Positions 1 through 9,102 are shown, counted from the first letter of the stretch. The stretch: 49,587 nt of DNA from Faucicola osloensis_B (GCA_964211495.1 CAXORL010000008.1:1-49587), one strand, 5' to 3'. Numbers and translations: made by a program. Notes: generated from the sequence alone by a model not told the origin.

Positions 1-1
1 C

Positions 2-157
2 TTAGAAAAATGGCTACAACGATACCGTGCAGAACAATCAGGCAAACCACTCATCACAGGTAGAGCTATCACACCCGAACAACAAGAAATCCAGCGACTT
101 AAAAAAGAAGTCGCACAGCTTAAGCTGGAACGAGACATATTAAATAAGGAAGGATAA
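2..157 (+). pseudogene. IS3-family transposase OrfA, C-terminal part, interrupted
   Basis: This is the last 51 codons of an IS3-type OrfA (helix-turn-helix plus leucine-zipper protein that assists OrfB). The residues QRLKKEVAQLKLERDILNK are the family's hallmark coiled-coil end. The frame stops at 155-157 inside an inserted palindromic unit. The expected continuation (AAVYFASQSK, stop) is found from 207 to 239, just before orfB. OrfA is therefore broken by about 58 bp of foreign sequence rather than by decay. The 5' part lies outside the window. Confidence 0.8.
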
Positions 158-206
158 GCGAAGCGCTGCTTCGCCCCGACGCAAGGCGAGAGCTATGCTC
201 GAGTGG
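149..206. repeat. 58 bp palindromic mini-element, copy A
   Basis: The core is GCGAAGC-GCT-GCTTCGC at 158-174, a perfect 7 bp stem with a 3-base loop. It is followed by a conserved tail (GCAAGRC...GCTATRC...). The unit sits between codon AAG (146-148) and GCC (207-209) of orfA. Deleting exactly these bases rejoins the normal OrfA C-terminus. A related copy of nearly the same length lies in an IS256 relic at 42738-42796. No target-site duplication is visible. The exact edges are inferred from restoring the host reading frame. Confidence 0.65.
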
Positions 207-235
207 GCCGCGGTGTACTTCGCAAGTCAGTCCAA

Positions 236-1108
236 ATGAAGTACGCCTTTATTCGGGACAACCAGAACTTATGGTCTATTCGTCGCCTATGTTCTACTTT
301 AGATGTTCATCACAGTGGGTATTATGCTTGGTTAAAAAAGCCCATTAGCAAAACCGCTAGAGAAAATCAAAAGCTATCAGGATTAATCAAACAGTTTTGG
401 CTAGAATCGGGTGGTGTCTATGGCTATCGCAAGATTCACTATGATTTAAAAGATATTGGTGAAGCTTGTGGTGTCAATCGTGTACATCGACTGATGAAAG
501 CAAATGGTCTTAAATCACAGCGTGGCTATCGTAAACCTCGGTCCTATGCAGGTACACCGTCTGTTGTTGCCGCGAACACGTTAGCCCGACAGTTTAATCC
601 AATTGAGCCAAATCAATTTTGGGTCACAGATATTACTCATATCCGTACACATGAAGGATGGCTATATTTAGCAGTGGTAATTGACCTGTTTTCGCGCCTT
701 GTAGTTGGCTGGTCTATGAAGTCAAGGATTACCACAGACCTTGTACTAGATGCATTATTGATGGCTTTGCTTAGAAGAAACCCTAAGAATAAAGTGCTGA
801 TTCATTCTGACCAAGGCAGTCAATACACTAGTCATGAATGGCAGACGTTTCTTAAGCATCATAATCTTGAAAGCAGTATGAGCAGACGAGGCAATTGCCA
901 TGATAATGCGGTTGCTGAAAGCTTCTTTCAGTTGCTAAAGCGTGAGAGAATCAAAAAGAAAATATATCTTTCAAGAGAGGAAGCTAAATCAGATATTTTT
1001 GAGTATATTGAGATGTTTTATAATTCTAAACGCAGACACGGTTCCATTGGTCAACGTTCTCCGTTAGAGTATGAGAAAAACCATCAACAGATGGTTATGT
1101 GTGTCTAG
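236..1108 (+). CDS. IS3-family transposase OrfB (DDE integrase core)
   Basis: This is the catalytic transposase subunit, about 290 residues and full length for the family. An N-terminal HTH_21-like segment (YYAWLKKPIS, then GYRKIHYDL) precedes the rve core. The DDE triad is visible as D in FWVTDITHIRTHEG, D in LIHSDQGSQYTS and E in NAVAESFFQLLKRE. I chose the ATG at 236 because it overlaps the orfA stop as ATGA, and the family begins MKYAFI. A GTG 33 bases upstream lies partly in the inserted palindromic unit. Since orfA is interrupted, OrfAB fusion by frameshifting is unlikely here, so this copy may be immobile on its own. Confidence 0.9.
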   Translation: MKYAFIRDNQNLWSIRRLCSTLDVHHSGYYAWLKKPISKTARENQKLSGLIKQFWLESGGVYGYRKIHYDLKDIGEACGVNRVHRLMKANGLKSQRGYRKPRSYAGTPSVVAANTLARQFNPIEPNQFWVTDITHIRTHEGWLYLAVVIDLFSRLVVGWSMKSRITTDLVLDALLMALLRRNPKNKVLIHSDQGSQYTSHEWQTFLKHHNLESSMSRRGNCHDNAVAESFFQLLKRERIKKKIYLSREEAKSDIFEYIEMFYNSKRRHGSIGQRSPLEYEKNHQQMVMCV

Positions 1109-1155
1109 ATTTTTGGTGGCTATTCACCCAGTACAGTTTACTTGACCACTACACC

Positions 1156-1269
1156 AGTTATATTCTAGGTTATTACAGCCAAGTTAGACCACATAGCTTC
1201 AATATTTACTTAACACCAGTCGAGAAAGAAAAACAGTTTTTTAATCAAAATCTTTTAAAGGCTGTCTAA
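1156..1269 (+). pseudogene. IS3-family transposase OrfB C-terminal remnant
   Basis: Directly after the first IS, an open frame reads GYYSQVRPHSFNIYLTPVEK and continues to a TAA at 1267-1269. The pattern Y-x-x-x-RPHS-x-x-x-LTP-x-x-x-E is the characteristic end of IS3-family OrfB proteins. The rest of this transposase is absent, so it was truncated, apparently by insertion of the element ending at 1153. The matching IS end follows at 1262-1287. Confidence 0.75.
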
Positions 1270-1287
1270 TTAAACTTGACCACTACA
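1262..1287 (+). repeat. IS3 right-end sequence (relic)
   Basis: CTGTCTAATTAAACTTGACC and the following ACTACA form the terminal repeat of the truncated IS. The ending TTGACCACTACA matches that of the IS ending at 1153. Similar solo ends lie at 47324-47349 and, inverted and partial, at 3381-3402. Confidence 0.6.
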
Positions 1288-1346
1288 ACTTTGGAAAAAC
1301 GGTGAGCGCTATTTAAATACCAGCTTGCAGTTTGTACATTTGGCTT

Positions 1347-1550
1347 TCATTGCATTATTATTGAAAAGATTGTGAACAGGTTATCAGTACAGTTCACTTC
1401 ATCATTACACTTTTTGTATCTCAAATGTTCAATACAGCTAATTAATATCTCAGATCGAATTAATTTAGCAACATCCACAGTAGAAAACTTTTGTTGGTGA
1501 GCCATATTTTTTGGCATTGGTAAAGTAATTTTAAGTGAACGATCGTGCAC
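1347..1550 (-). CDS. Doubtful small ORF, 67 codons
   Basis: This is an open frame on the minus strand upstream of fadD, with a GTG start and no convincing ribosome-binding site. The frame stays open a few codons upstream of the GTG. That suggests a decayed gene or chance rather than an intact one. I recognise no domain, and it has no membrane segment or signal peptide. Confidence 0.15.
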   Translation of the reverse strand: MHDRSLKITLPMPKNMAHQQKFSTVDVAKLIRSEILISCIEHLRYKKCNDEVNCTDNLFTIFSIIMQ

Positions 1551-1565
1551 ACAAATGCTAGGTTT

Positions 1566-1638
1566 AACCTATTTTAATAAAGTATGGACTGATAAAATAG
1601 TTATTTAATTTATATAACACTATCAAAGATAATAGGTT
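1566..1638. promoter_or_regulatory. fadD upstream region with inverted repeat
   Basis: AACCTATT (1566-1573) and AATAGGTT (1631-1638) are perfect inverted arms. They flank an A+T-rich stretch just before the fadD ATG at 1643. They could be paired regulator half-sites or stabilise the mRNA leader. The right arm takes the place where a Shine-Dalgarno would be expected. No known operator (FadR, PsrA) is recognised. Confidence 0.3.
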
Positions 1639-1642
1639 TCAT

Positions 1643-3361
1643 ATGACTTCAGCCCATGATAACTCTTTTGAAAACAACTTTAATAAACCCTGGTTCGCCA
1701 CTTATCAGTGCTACGGTATTTCGCCCAATATCCACATGCCTAACAAGGATACCTCTCTCATCGATATCCTTGAAAAAACGATGCAGAATCATCCTAATCG
1801 CATCGCAAGTCTCAGTATGGGTCGAGCTTTTACTTACCGCGAACTGGATTTGACCAGTCGAACCGTAGCTGCTTATTTGCAAGAGTTAGGATTAGTCAAA
1901 GGGGATAAGGTCGCGATCATGCTGCCGAACGTGATTCAATATGCAATTGTTGCAATCGCTGTATTGCGTGCAGGGCTGATATTAGTCAATGTCAATCCGC
2001 TTTATACCAGTCGCGAACTTGAGCATCAACTTCAAGATGCGGACGCCAAAGCCATTTTTATCTTAGAAAATTTTGCCCATACCTATCAAGCCATATCGCC
2101 TACCTTGGTCGAGTATGTGATTATGTGTCGCGTGGGCGATATGCTAGGTAAAGTTAAAGGCACGCTGGTTAATTTTGGAGCAAAATATATCAAAAAAATG
2201 GTACCTGATTGGCAGATTAAGCAATTTTCTTGGTTTAGCGACGTGCTTAAATCCAACCCTGCCTTGTATCAGCGTCCTGATCTGACCTTAGAAGATACCG
2301 CATTGCTGCAATATACAGGCGGTACCACAGGGGTAGCCAAAGGTGCTATGCTGACTCACGGGAACTTAATTGCTAATATTTTACAGATTGATGCCTTAGT
2401 CGACACGAGTTTTACCCAAGAAGAGCGCGAACGAGAACATGTGATATTAACCGCTTTGCCTTTATATCATGTGTTTGCCTTTACCATATGCTGCTTATAC
2501 GTTTTTAGAATGGGTTACACGCAATTGTTAATTGCCAATCCACGCGATTTAGACACCATGGTAAAATATATTAATCGCTATTCACTTACCTTTTTTATTG
2601 GGATTAACACGTTATTTAATGCCCTGGTACATCACCCCAAATTTAGGGAAGCTGACTTTGCTAAATTAAAGGTTACGATTGCTGGCGGTATGTCAGTCAA
2701 TAGTAATGTCGCTGAAGAATGGCACAGAATCACGGACACTATCATTGTTGAAGGCTATGGCTTGTCAGAATGTTCCCCTGTGGTGGCGTTTAACCCCATT
2801 CGTATTGAACATTTTACGGGCAAAATCGGGATCCCTGCTTCCTCAACGGATGTGGTATTGCTCGATGATGATGAGAGACCTGTGGCACTGGGTGAACGCG
2901 GTGAAATTGCCGTTAAAGGCCCTCAAGTCATGAAAGGCTACCACAATGCACCTACTGAAACGCTCACAGCTTTTAGTAAGACAGGCTATTTTAAAACAGG
3001 TGATATTGGGGTTATGGATGACAAAGGCTTTATTAAGCTCGTCGACCGTAAAAAAGAAATGATATTGGTTTCAGGTTTTAATGTCTATCCTAATGAAATC
3101 GAAGAAGTCATCATGCAACACCCTGATATTCTTGAATGCGGCGTTATTGGGGTGCCGAGTGATTCTAGTGGCGAAGTACCTAAAGTGTTTGCAGTTCGTA
3201 AAAATAGCCAATTAACCGAACAAGCCCTACTTAATTATGCCAAAGAGAATCTAACAGGCTACAAACGCCCACGAAAAGTCGAGTTTGTTGACAGTTTGCC
3301 CAAATCTGCGGTGGGCAAAGTGCTACGTAAGGAGTTAAGAGCGTTAGAGAAGAAGGAATAA
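1643..3361 (+). CDS. fadD: Long-chain-fatty-acid--CoA ligase
   Basis: The product activates free fatty acids to acyl-CoA through an acyl-AMP intermediate, the entry step of beta-oxidation. It is probably membrane-associated in the cytoplasm. The 572-residue length is normal for FadD. The AMP-binding P-loop YTGGTTGVAKGAMLTH is at about 224-239, followed by the adenylate motif EGYGLSECSP. The C-terminal hinge and lid carry YFKTGDIG, DRKKEMILVSGFNVYPNEIE and the catalytic-lysine end PKSAVGKVLRKELR. The gene stands alone between IS elements, with no neighbour in the same operon. The start at 1643 gives the family's usual N-terminus. A related acyl-ester operon is found at 43-47 kb. Confidence 0.93.
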   Translation: MTSAHDNSFENNFNKPWFATYQCYGISPNIHMPNKDTSLIDILEKTMQNHPNRIASLSMGRAFTYRELDLTSRTVAAYLQELGLVKGDKVAIMLPNVIQYAIVAIAVLRAGLILVNVNPLYTSRELEHQLQDADAKAIFILENFAHTYQAISPTLVEYVIMCRVGDMLGKVKGTLVNFGAKYIKKMVPDWQIKQFSWFSDVLKSNPALYQRPDLTLEDTALLQYTGGTTGVAKGAMLTHGNLIANILQIDALVDTSFTQEEREREHVILTALPLYHVFAFTICCLYVFRMGYTQLLIANPRDLDTMVKYINRYSLTFFIGINTLFNALVHHPKFREADFAKLKVTIAGGMSVNSNVAEEWHRITDTIIVEGYGLSECSPVVAFNPIRIEHFTGKIGIPASSTDVVLLDDDERPVALGERGEIAVKGPQVMKGYHNAPTETLTAFSKTGYFKTGDIGVMDDKGFIKLVDRKKEMILVSGFNVYPNEIEEVIMQHPDILECGVIGVPSDSSGEVPKVFAVRKNSQLTEQALLNYAKENLTGYKRPRKVEFVDSLPKSAVGKVLRKELRALEKKE

Positions 3362-3380
3362 AATAGTAGGTAGCGGTATA

Positions 3381-3402
3381 GGGGTCAACTAAGATTAGAC
3401 AG
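3381..3402 (-). repeat. Solo IS3-type end
   Basis: Read on the minus strand this is CTGTCTAATCTTAGTTGACC followed by CC. It matches the IS end at 47324 and resembles that at 1262. It lies just after fadD and is not the terminal repeat of the complete IS that starts about 10 bases further on. It is most simply a relic of an earlier insertion. Confidence 0.45.
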
Positions 3403-3441
3403 TCTCGGTGTTTGTCAACATAGTTGTCACCCATATTTAAA

Positions 3442-4512
3442 TCAAGCGACTAAAACCTCAGTGGCATTAACCCGCCTAGACAGACGCACAGGATTAAGGG
3501 CTGTTGGTTGAACAGGCGAACAATTTCTCACCGCTCTACCATTCCAGCGAGCAGGATTCACCTGCTTTGCCATCACCAGCACCGACTCACGTCTTGCTAG
3601 AATATCACCATCTTTAAGCGTATGACGCTCGTTTGGCGTCACGAAATTTAACCCACTATGCTTATGCTCAGCGTTATACCAACCCACAAAGCCATTCACC
3701 CACACACGAGCATTGTCTAAACTATCAAAGCCGTACTCAGGGAAACTTGGCGCATACTTAACAGTACGAAACAGCGCCTCAGCAAACGGGTTATCATTAC
3801 TCACCCGAGGACGACTATAAGAGGTTAACACCCCAAGCTCATAAGCTTTGATTCGCAGGGTCTGCGACTTCATCGGCGCCCCATTATCTGAATGCAGTAT
3901 CACCCCTGTCCCAATGGCATTCTCGTTTAATAGGGTACGTTCAAGCAATCTAGCAGCCAAATCCCCTGCCTCTTTATCATATACCTCGAAACCTACAATC
4001 TTACGGCTATAGACATCCTCAATCATATACAGATAATAAAACTGTCCGCGTACCGTACTTGGTAAATGAGTGATATCCCAGCAGAATACTTGGCAAGGCT
4101 TGGTGGCAATAAACGTCTCTGGCGGTTTACGAGGATTAGGGGCTTTGGCACGTCCTCGGGGCTTAAGTTGGTTGTGCCCCTTTAAAACACGGTAAAAGCT
4201 TGATTCTGAGGCATGATAAATGCCTTCATCAAGTAGGGTGGGAATGATTTGGCTCGGCGGTAGACTGGCAAAGCGGGGTTCATTGCAGGCATCAAGGATG
4301 GCTTGGCGTTCTATGTCGCTTAGTTTATTACTCGGGGCAGCTCTAACAGCGATGGGGCGCTTATCCCCTAAGTGGTTTTTGTCCGCCTTCCAGCGTCGGT
4401 AGGTGCGACGGCTTATGCCAACCTCGCTGCAGGCGATGTGAAGTCTTGCGCCTTTGTCGGTAGCTTCGCCAATGAGGGTGATGAGTTGTTGCCGGTCTGC
4501 AAGAAGGGTCAT
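3442..4512 (-). CDS. IS3-family transposase OrfB
   Basis: This is a DDE transposase of about 356 residues. An N-terminal helix-turn-helix part (ACSEVGISRRTYRRWK) is followed by an HTH_21-like region (YHASESSFYRVL) and the rve core. The acidic triad is seen as D in FCWDITHLPS, D in ILHSDNGAPMKS and E in DNPFAEALFRTVKY. The C-terminus carries the integrase-type YNAEHKHSGLNFVTP. The ATG at 4512 overlaps the orfA stop (GAATGA), so translation is coupled. A start 21 bases upstream is possible but less likely. It appears intact. Confidence 0.88.
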   Translation of the reverse strand: MTLLADRQQLITLIGEATDKGARLHIACSEVGISRRTYRRWKADKNHLGDKRPIAVRAAPSNKLSDIERQAILDACNEPRFASLPPSQIIPTLLDEGIYHASESSFYRVLKGHNQLKPRGRAKAPNPRKPPETFIATKPCQVFCWDITHLPSTVRGQFYYLYMIEDVYSRKIVGFEVYDKEAGDLAARLLERTLLNENAIGTGVILHSDNGAPMKSQTLRIKAYELGVLTSYSRPRVSNDNPFAEALFRTVKYAPSFPEYGFDSLDNARVWVNGFVGWYNAEHKHSGLNFVTPNERHTLKDGDILARRESVLVMAKQVNPARWNGRAVRNCSPVQPTALNPVRLSRRVNATEVLVA

Positions 4513-5003
4513 TCGTCCTCGTCTTCCCCCCATAGGGCATTGAGCTTTTTTCGCAAGATCAGTATGGCGGCTGCCTCCGCAAGCGCTTTGTCTTTGCGTT
4601 TGATTTCTTGTTTGAGTTGTTTGATTTGTTTTTGGTCGGCTTGTTGCTGTTTGCGATTTAGGCTGGTTTGTTGTTCGCTTGTGCTAAAGCTTGTGAGGGT
4701 CTGTGTTTTCCATTGGGAGATTTGTTCAGCGTAGAGCCCTTTAGTGCGACAGTATTCGGCAAGTTCGGTTTCGTTAAGCCTAGCGGTGTCAATAATGATG
4801 GTGAGCTTGGTCTCAGGGCTTAATTCTTTGGTTTTATCGTTGGTCGGCACGGCTTTCCCTTGTTGTTTGGCTCGGTTTCGCCAATTATATAGGGTTTGTT
4901 CGGCGATGTGTTTGTCTCGGGCTAATTGCGCGATGCTAATTAGTTCAGGCGATAGCAGTTTGTTTAATATTGCTTGTTTGCGTTCTACACTGTATTGTGC
5001 CAT
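4509..5003 (-). CDS. IS3-family transposase OrfA
   Basis: This is a 164-residue DNA-binding partner of OrfB. The N-terminal helix-turn-helix (SIAQLARDKHIAEQTLYNWR) should recognise the IS ends. A second HTH-like part (ETELAEYCRTKGLYAEQISQW) and a charged coiled coil (QKQIKQLKQEIKRKDKALAE) follow. The start at 5003 is preceded by GGAGACAACC, a good ribosome-binding site. The longer frame from 5024 has none. The stop overlaps the orfB start. Confidence 0.88.
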   Translation of the reverse strand: MAQYSVERKQAILNKLLSPELISIAQLARDKHIAEQTLYNWRNRAKQQGKAVPTNDKTKELSPETKLTIIIDTARLNETELAEYCRTKGLYAEQISQWKTQTLTSFSTSEQQTSLNRKQQQADQKQIKQLKQEIKRKDKALAEAAAILILRKKLNALWGEDEDE

Positions 5004-5061
5004 GGTTGTCTCCTTTTCCCCCATTTAGGTTGTTTAGGTGGGGGTGACAACTATTCTGACA

Positions 5062-6465
5062 GTGGGGGACCCAGTCTGGATTTGCTTTTCCCGTAGGACC
5101 ACTGTAGGGCTCCATTTTACCTAAATAGGGTGTTAATTGTGCACCAGTCGCTGCTTCAGCAGGTTTGAGTTTACCATTATCAATCTTGTTTAATTGAGTA
5201 TGAGTATCTAAATTAGTGCTCTTTGGGTAGACTGTTTTTAAACCGGTTTGTGAATCATAACTGATGATGTTACTTGGATTTGTTTGTCCAATTTTCTTTA
5301 GATATTCATCCAAAGTCATAGATTTAGAAAAAGTAGTAGCTTTACTTGAATTTATTAGATAATTATCTAATGCACGTGCTTCTGTAGTAGACAATCCACT
5401 AACATTTTTATAAATGGAATTTCCTAATGCAGTTTCACTTCCTGCACTCGTTGCACCGACTTTAAAACCACTTAGGGATTTAGCCAAGGCATTAGCAGCT
5501 ACACCAAAAGCGTAATCACCTGATGCAAGTTGTAGTCCTATAAATGTGCTCTGAGCAAGCCTACCTTCAGTAGTTTGAAGATAAGCATCCCATTGAGCTT
5601 TACTCGGATTCCAAGCTTTAATTTCTCCTGTAGGTAATGTAACGAAATAACTATTGGACTGAGCATATTCTTTTTTCTGGGCTGCATCAAGATCTCGGAG
5701 CAAAGCTTTATTATCAGAAGTCCTATAGGTTTTCAAAGCAGCATCAGCTTTTGCTCTCTCTGTTTTACAATAAGGGCTTGTAGGATTCGATTCACATACA
5801 GCTAACATTAAGTCTGTATTTGCATCTTTTGCAATTAATTGAAGAACACCTTTTCTAGCCATTTCGCATATATCAGTCTTCGCACCATTGCATTGTTGAA
5901 TAATACTTAACCAACTTTCTTTAGCTTTTACTTCTTGGGCAGTTAAATAATTATCATCAACTGCATTCTGTCCAACTTGTCCAGCACTCACTGCACTACC
6001 CACATCACCAGTGGTAGCACCCAAACCAAGTCCTGCAAGACTTGTAATACTACTTACTGTCGCTTTTTCATCTGCCGTTAATTCACTAATTGGTTTATCG
6101 CCAAATAAGAAATTGGCGACCATCGGAGCAGCAGCTTCCGCGCCCATTGCTGATAACGCCCCAGTCGTTGGGTCATTCCCTGTGGCTGAACTCACCGCCG
6201 CCGCTAAAATCCCATGTGCCAAGATATGTGGCGCAGTACCTTCACCATTTGTGCCTTTAAAATACTGACCAATTTGATAAGAAACTTGTGGTGCAACTGC
6301 TCTTGCAACATACCCTGTCACACCATTAGTATTGGGTCCATAGATAGCGCCAGTGATACTATCAAACAACACCATTTTTTCTTGTTGTTTATTCGCTTCA
6401 TCCATCAAGCGATTATATTCTGCACTACCCACAGGATATTGTTTCGCCCCTAGCTCAAAATGAAT
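5062..6465 (-). pseudogene. Orphan CdiA C-terminal toxin module 2, truncated by IS
   Basis: The segment is open from about 6465 but has no plausible start and begins mid-protein (ELGAKQYPVGSAEYNRLMDE), so it is a silent fragment. Its first part matches the CdiA pre-toxin region: an alanine/glycine-rich helical stretch (GALSAMGAEAAAPMVANFLF, ELTADEKATVSSI) ending in AVDDNYLTAQE, a variant of the VENN pre-toxin motif. A variable toxin domain follows, ending ...LGKMEPYSGPTGKANPDWV. There the IS at 5061 cuts it. The toxin end and the immunity gene are lost. It belongs to a different CdiA lineage from the main cdiA, which lacks VENN and uses NIDANNRQLHPSEI. The GTG at 6432 is not a convincing start. 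Confidence 0.75.
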
Positions 6466-6470
6466 AAAAG

Positions 6471-6710
6471 TTAATTGTAATTTTTTAGAATTTCACTTAA
6501 TACTTTTATACATTCATCTTGAGAATACTCAAACTCTTCACCCATATCCATAGCAATTAATGAAATGAATTTATCTCTATCCTCAGCAATAATTTCGTTT
6601 GAATATTCATTAAGTATGTTCATTGACATTTTAGCAATATATAGTGGAGAGTAGTTATATTCTGCCTGCTGTTTTAATAATGATATTTCATTATATAGAC
6701 TTTGATACAT
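6471..6710 (-). CDS. Predicted immunity protein for orphan toxin 1
   Basis: This is a 79-residue acidic helical protein. Its ATG overlaps the toxin stop by one base (TAATG), so the pair is translationally coupled. It is A+T-rich compared with the toxin arm, as CDI immunity genes usually are. I recognise no family. The role is inferred from position, size and coupling: it should bind and block the toxin carried by the module ending at 6710, protecting the cell from siblings still carrying that toxin. It may be transcribed on its own, because the orphan module has no start codon. Confidence 0.6.
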   Translation of the reverse strand: MYQSLYNEISLLKQQAEYNYSPLYIAKMSMNILNEYSNEIIAEDRDKFISLIAMDMGEEFEYSQDECIKVLSEILKNYN

Positions 6711-9102
6711 TACTTTGCTCCTTTTTGTACCTCTGTGCCTGTAGGTGGGTAATGTTGCCCTGAAACGGTTTGCCCATTTATAGATTTAGGGTGAACTCGA
6801 ATAACTTCCCCTGAATGATTATAGCTCTCCATCCATTGTCTAGTTTTACCAGTTTTTGGATTATATTCAGTCACAAAGGAAGCTCCTCTAGTTTTTCCTT
6901 CTTTTTTTGCAGGTGTTTCTGCAGAGTAATATCTTATCCTTCCATCAGATAGTGTTCTAGTTTTAACAGCTGTAGATTGTGCTTTTTCTAATCCTGCAAG
7001 TTTTGATTTTAAAGCTATTTGAGCATTAATATTATGAGCTTGCTTTCCTATACCTATCGGTTTTTGTTTAGATTCATTATTAGCTTGAACAGGCTTCTGC
7101 TGAACTACAGGCTCAACCTTACCAACTACTCCTGTTCTCCCACCTCTAGCTGGAACTTTAGTTTTAGATATGCCACCATAAGGAACTTTAGCCCCAGCAA
7201 ATACAGTAGCCACACCAACACCGTTTTGTGCGACCTGCCCCACATTGGCTTCTTCCTCATTACTATATGGAAAAGTTTGGGGAACACTTCTACCAAATGG
7301 AGCGACAACACCATTCACCGTATCAGAAGGAATATTACCTACGCCTTTAAGAACTCCAATCCCACTCGTTTTAGCAACTTGTTTAGCTATTTGAGTATTC
7401 TTCTGTGTTGTAGAATAAGTTGGTGTCCGATTTTCTACTGCCCACAATATAGCGTTAGTTCTGGGATTGCTCCTATTTAAATCATGGTTTTGACGTTCAG
7501 CTGCGGTAGATTTTATTACTATGTTTTTTCGTAAAAATGCCTCTGCTGCCATCGCCAACGTACTTTCTTTCGTTCCAGGCTTGGGTGTATGGTTGTTTCT
7601 AAATTGATCGTCTGTATTTCTATAGGCTTGTGCTAGAATGGCTCTCCAAGCTTCTTCAAAAGTGATATTTTGCTCTTTTGCAAATTGCCGAACTTTGTCA
7701 CCATTATTAGCAAGTATCTTCTGTATTTCACTCTCATGTAACCATCGATTATTCGAATCAATATTGATTGCAGTTGCTGTACTACTGGTTTCTAATCCAA
7801 CTGTTGAGCCAACACCTGCAAGAGTGAAACTCGTTAAACTTTTAGCAACACTTTTGGCTGATTCCTTGCCCATTCCTTGTTCAGTTAATCGTCTAGCAAT
7901 TTTTTCTTCAAGATCATTAATTAGAGGAGCCGCTGCTGCCACCCCTCCACCAACTAATGCACTTTCAACTGTACCGCCACCCAATGCACCTATAGCCGTG
8001 TGCATCGCAACCCGATAAACACCGCCTTCATCCCATTTTTTGATTTCAGCAAGTTTCTGGTCAGGCGTTAGATTAGGGTCAGCTTTAATTGCATTGATAC
8101 GATTCTGTGAGAATTCAGCCACTGCCTTTGGAGCTTCTTGCCCAAACGCCTGAGTTACTGACACCTGAGCATTCGTCTGCGCATTGACTCTATCTTTATC
8201 AAAGCTATTTACTAGCGTTTCATTGAGTGTACCAACATTAGCCGTCGTCACATCTGACTTACCCGCCATACCTGTGACCGCACCATAAGTGGTACTGGTT
8301 TGACTATCACCATCTTTGCCATAACCAATGCCACTGATGCCAGGTGGACTTACTTTTTGTGTTTCTGGGTTGATACCTGCACCTAATCCCACATTGATAG
8401 CATCGCCTTTGTAATTCATATGGTTTTGGATATCAGTGGTCGTTACCCCTTCTTTAAACACGGTTTTATTCGCTTCAGGTGTCGCCGTGGTAAAGTAGGC
8501 CCCATCAAAGCGGCTGGCTTTAGCCACCACCACATCCGATGAATTCATGGCAATACCCGTTTGCTCTTTGACCGCCGCATAATCGGCATTCACTTTTGAT
8601 CTGCCCGCATTCACGCTAACGCTTTGTGGTACCCCATTAAATCCAATGTCCGCACTAACGCCAGCATTGGTTTGTTTGCCTGTGTATGTGGCGGTATCCG
8701 GACGGCTTTTGGCTAAGATGGCGCCGTCGATATGACCGGTCATATTATCGCCTTTTACTACTGCACCATCTAAGATGAGATCGCCACCAATGTTTTGATA
8801 GGTGGTGCCACCAACGGTGACATGGCTATTGGCATTAGTGGTTGTTTCACCATTGCCATAGCCTTTGGCGGTATTGGCATTGACGGTAAAGCCTTGGCTT
8901 TTACTATCGGCATATACACCAACCCCATAGCCACTGGATTTGTTGCTGCTACGCTCATAGCCTTTGCCTGTGGCTGCTTCATATCTCACGTCGCCTTCGA
9001 CGTTGTTGTACAAATCGCCTTTAACGTTTAGGTCACTACCGGTTAGCACAAAGTCGCTGTCTTTGCCTTGGATGTTAAGGAGGGCGTTGTTGGCGGTGAT
9101 TT
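6710..9102 (-). pseudogene. Orphan CdiA C-terminal module 1 (silent toxin cassette)
   Basis: The frame runs about 797 codons and begins abruptly at about 9102, right after an in-frame stop and next to a dispersed repeat. It has no true start (a GTG at 9049 is internal). The first 300 or so residues are almost the same as cdiA residues from about 2920 (GSDLNVKGDLYNNVEGD, GKQTNAGVSADIGFNGVPQS). 8580-8743 appears identical base for base to 11638-11801. The pre-toxin part then diverges, with INIDSNNRWLHESEI as boundary motif. It ends in a different toxin: RGASFVTEYNPKTGKTRQW, ESYNHSGEVIRVHPK, SGQHYPPTG. I have seen this C-terminal pattern in polymorphic toxins but cannot name its activity. It is a donor cassette for switching the toxin of the upstream cdiA. 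Confidence 0.8.

Larger units (their letters stand above)
1..1153 (+). mobile_element. IS3-family insertion sequence, left part outside window
   Basis: The element is seen as the end of orfA (2-157, resuming at 207-239), orfB (236-1108) and a right end that reads ...TTACTTGACCACTACA and finishes near 1153. In the restored sequence orfA stops with TGA overlapping the orfB ATG (ATGA), the usual IS3 arrangement. A 58 bp palindromic unit interrupts orfA. The element lies inside the tail of another IS3-like transposase (1156-1269), so one IS has landed in another. The left end is not in the window. Confidence 0.85.
3413..5061 (-). mobile_element. Complete IS3-family insertion sequence, about 1.65 kb
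   Basis: Terminal inverted repeats are TGTCAACATAGTTGTCACCC (3413-3432) and the inverse of TGTCAGAATAGTTGTCACCC (5042-5061), 18 of 20 matching. The element encodes orfA and orfB on the minus strand with an ATGA overlap. It cuts the second orphan CDI toxin module. What should follow on the far side (toxin end, immunity gene) is missing, so insertion was accompanied by deletion. No clear target duplication is seen. Only GTG could be argued at the flanks. Confidence 0.85.

Noticed and set aside
1649..1882. Minus-strand frame inside the start of fadD
   Set aside because: It overlaps a clearly conserved enzyme, has no site or domain, and is a chance frame.
3408..5064. GTG target-site duplication around the complete IS3 element
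   Set aside because: It requires a two-base shift of the left end relative to the inverted repeat. Three bases is too short to trust.
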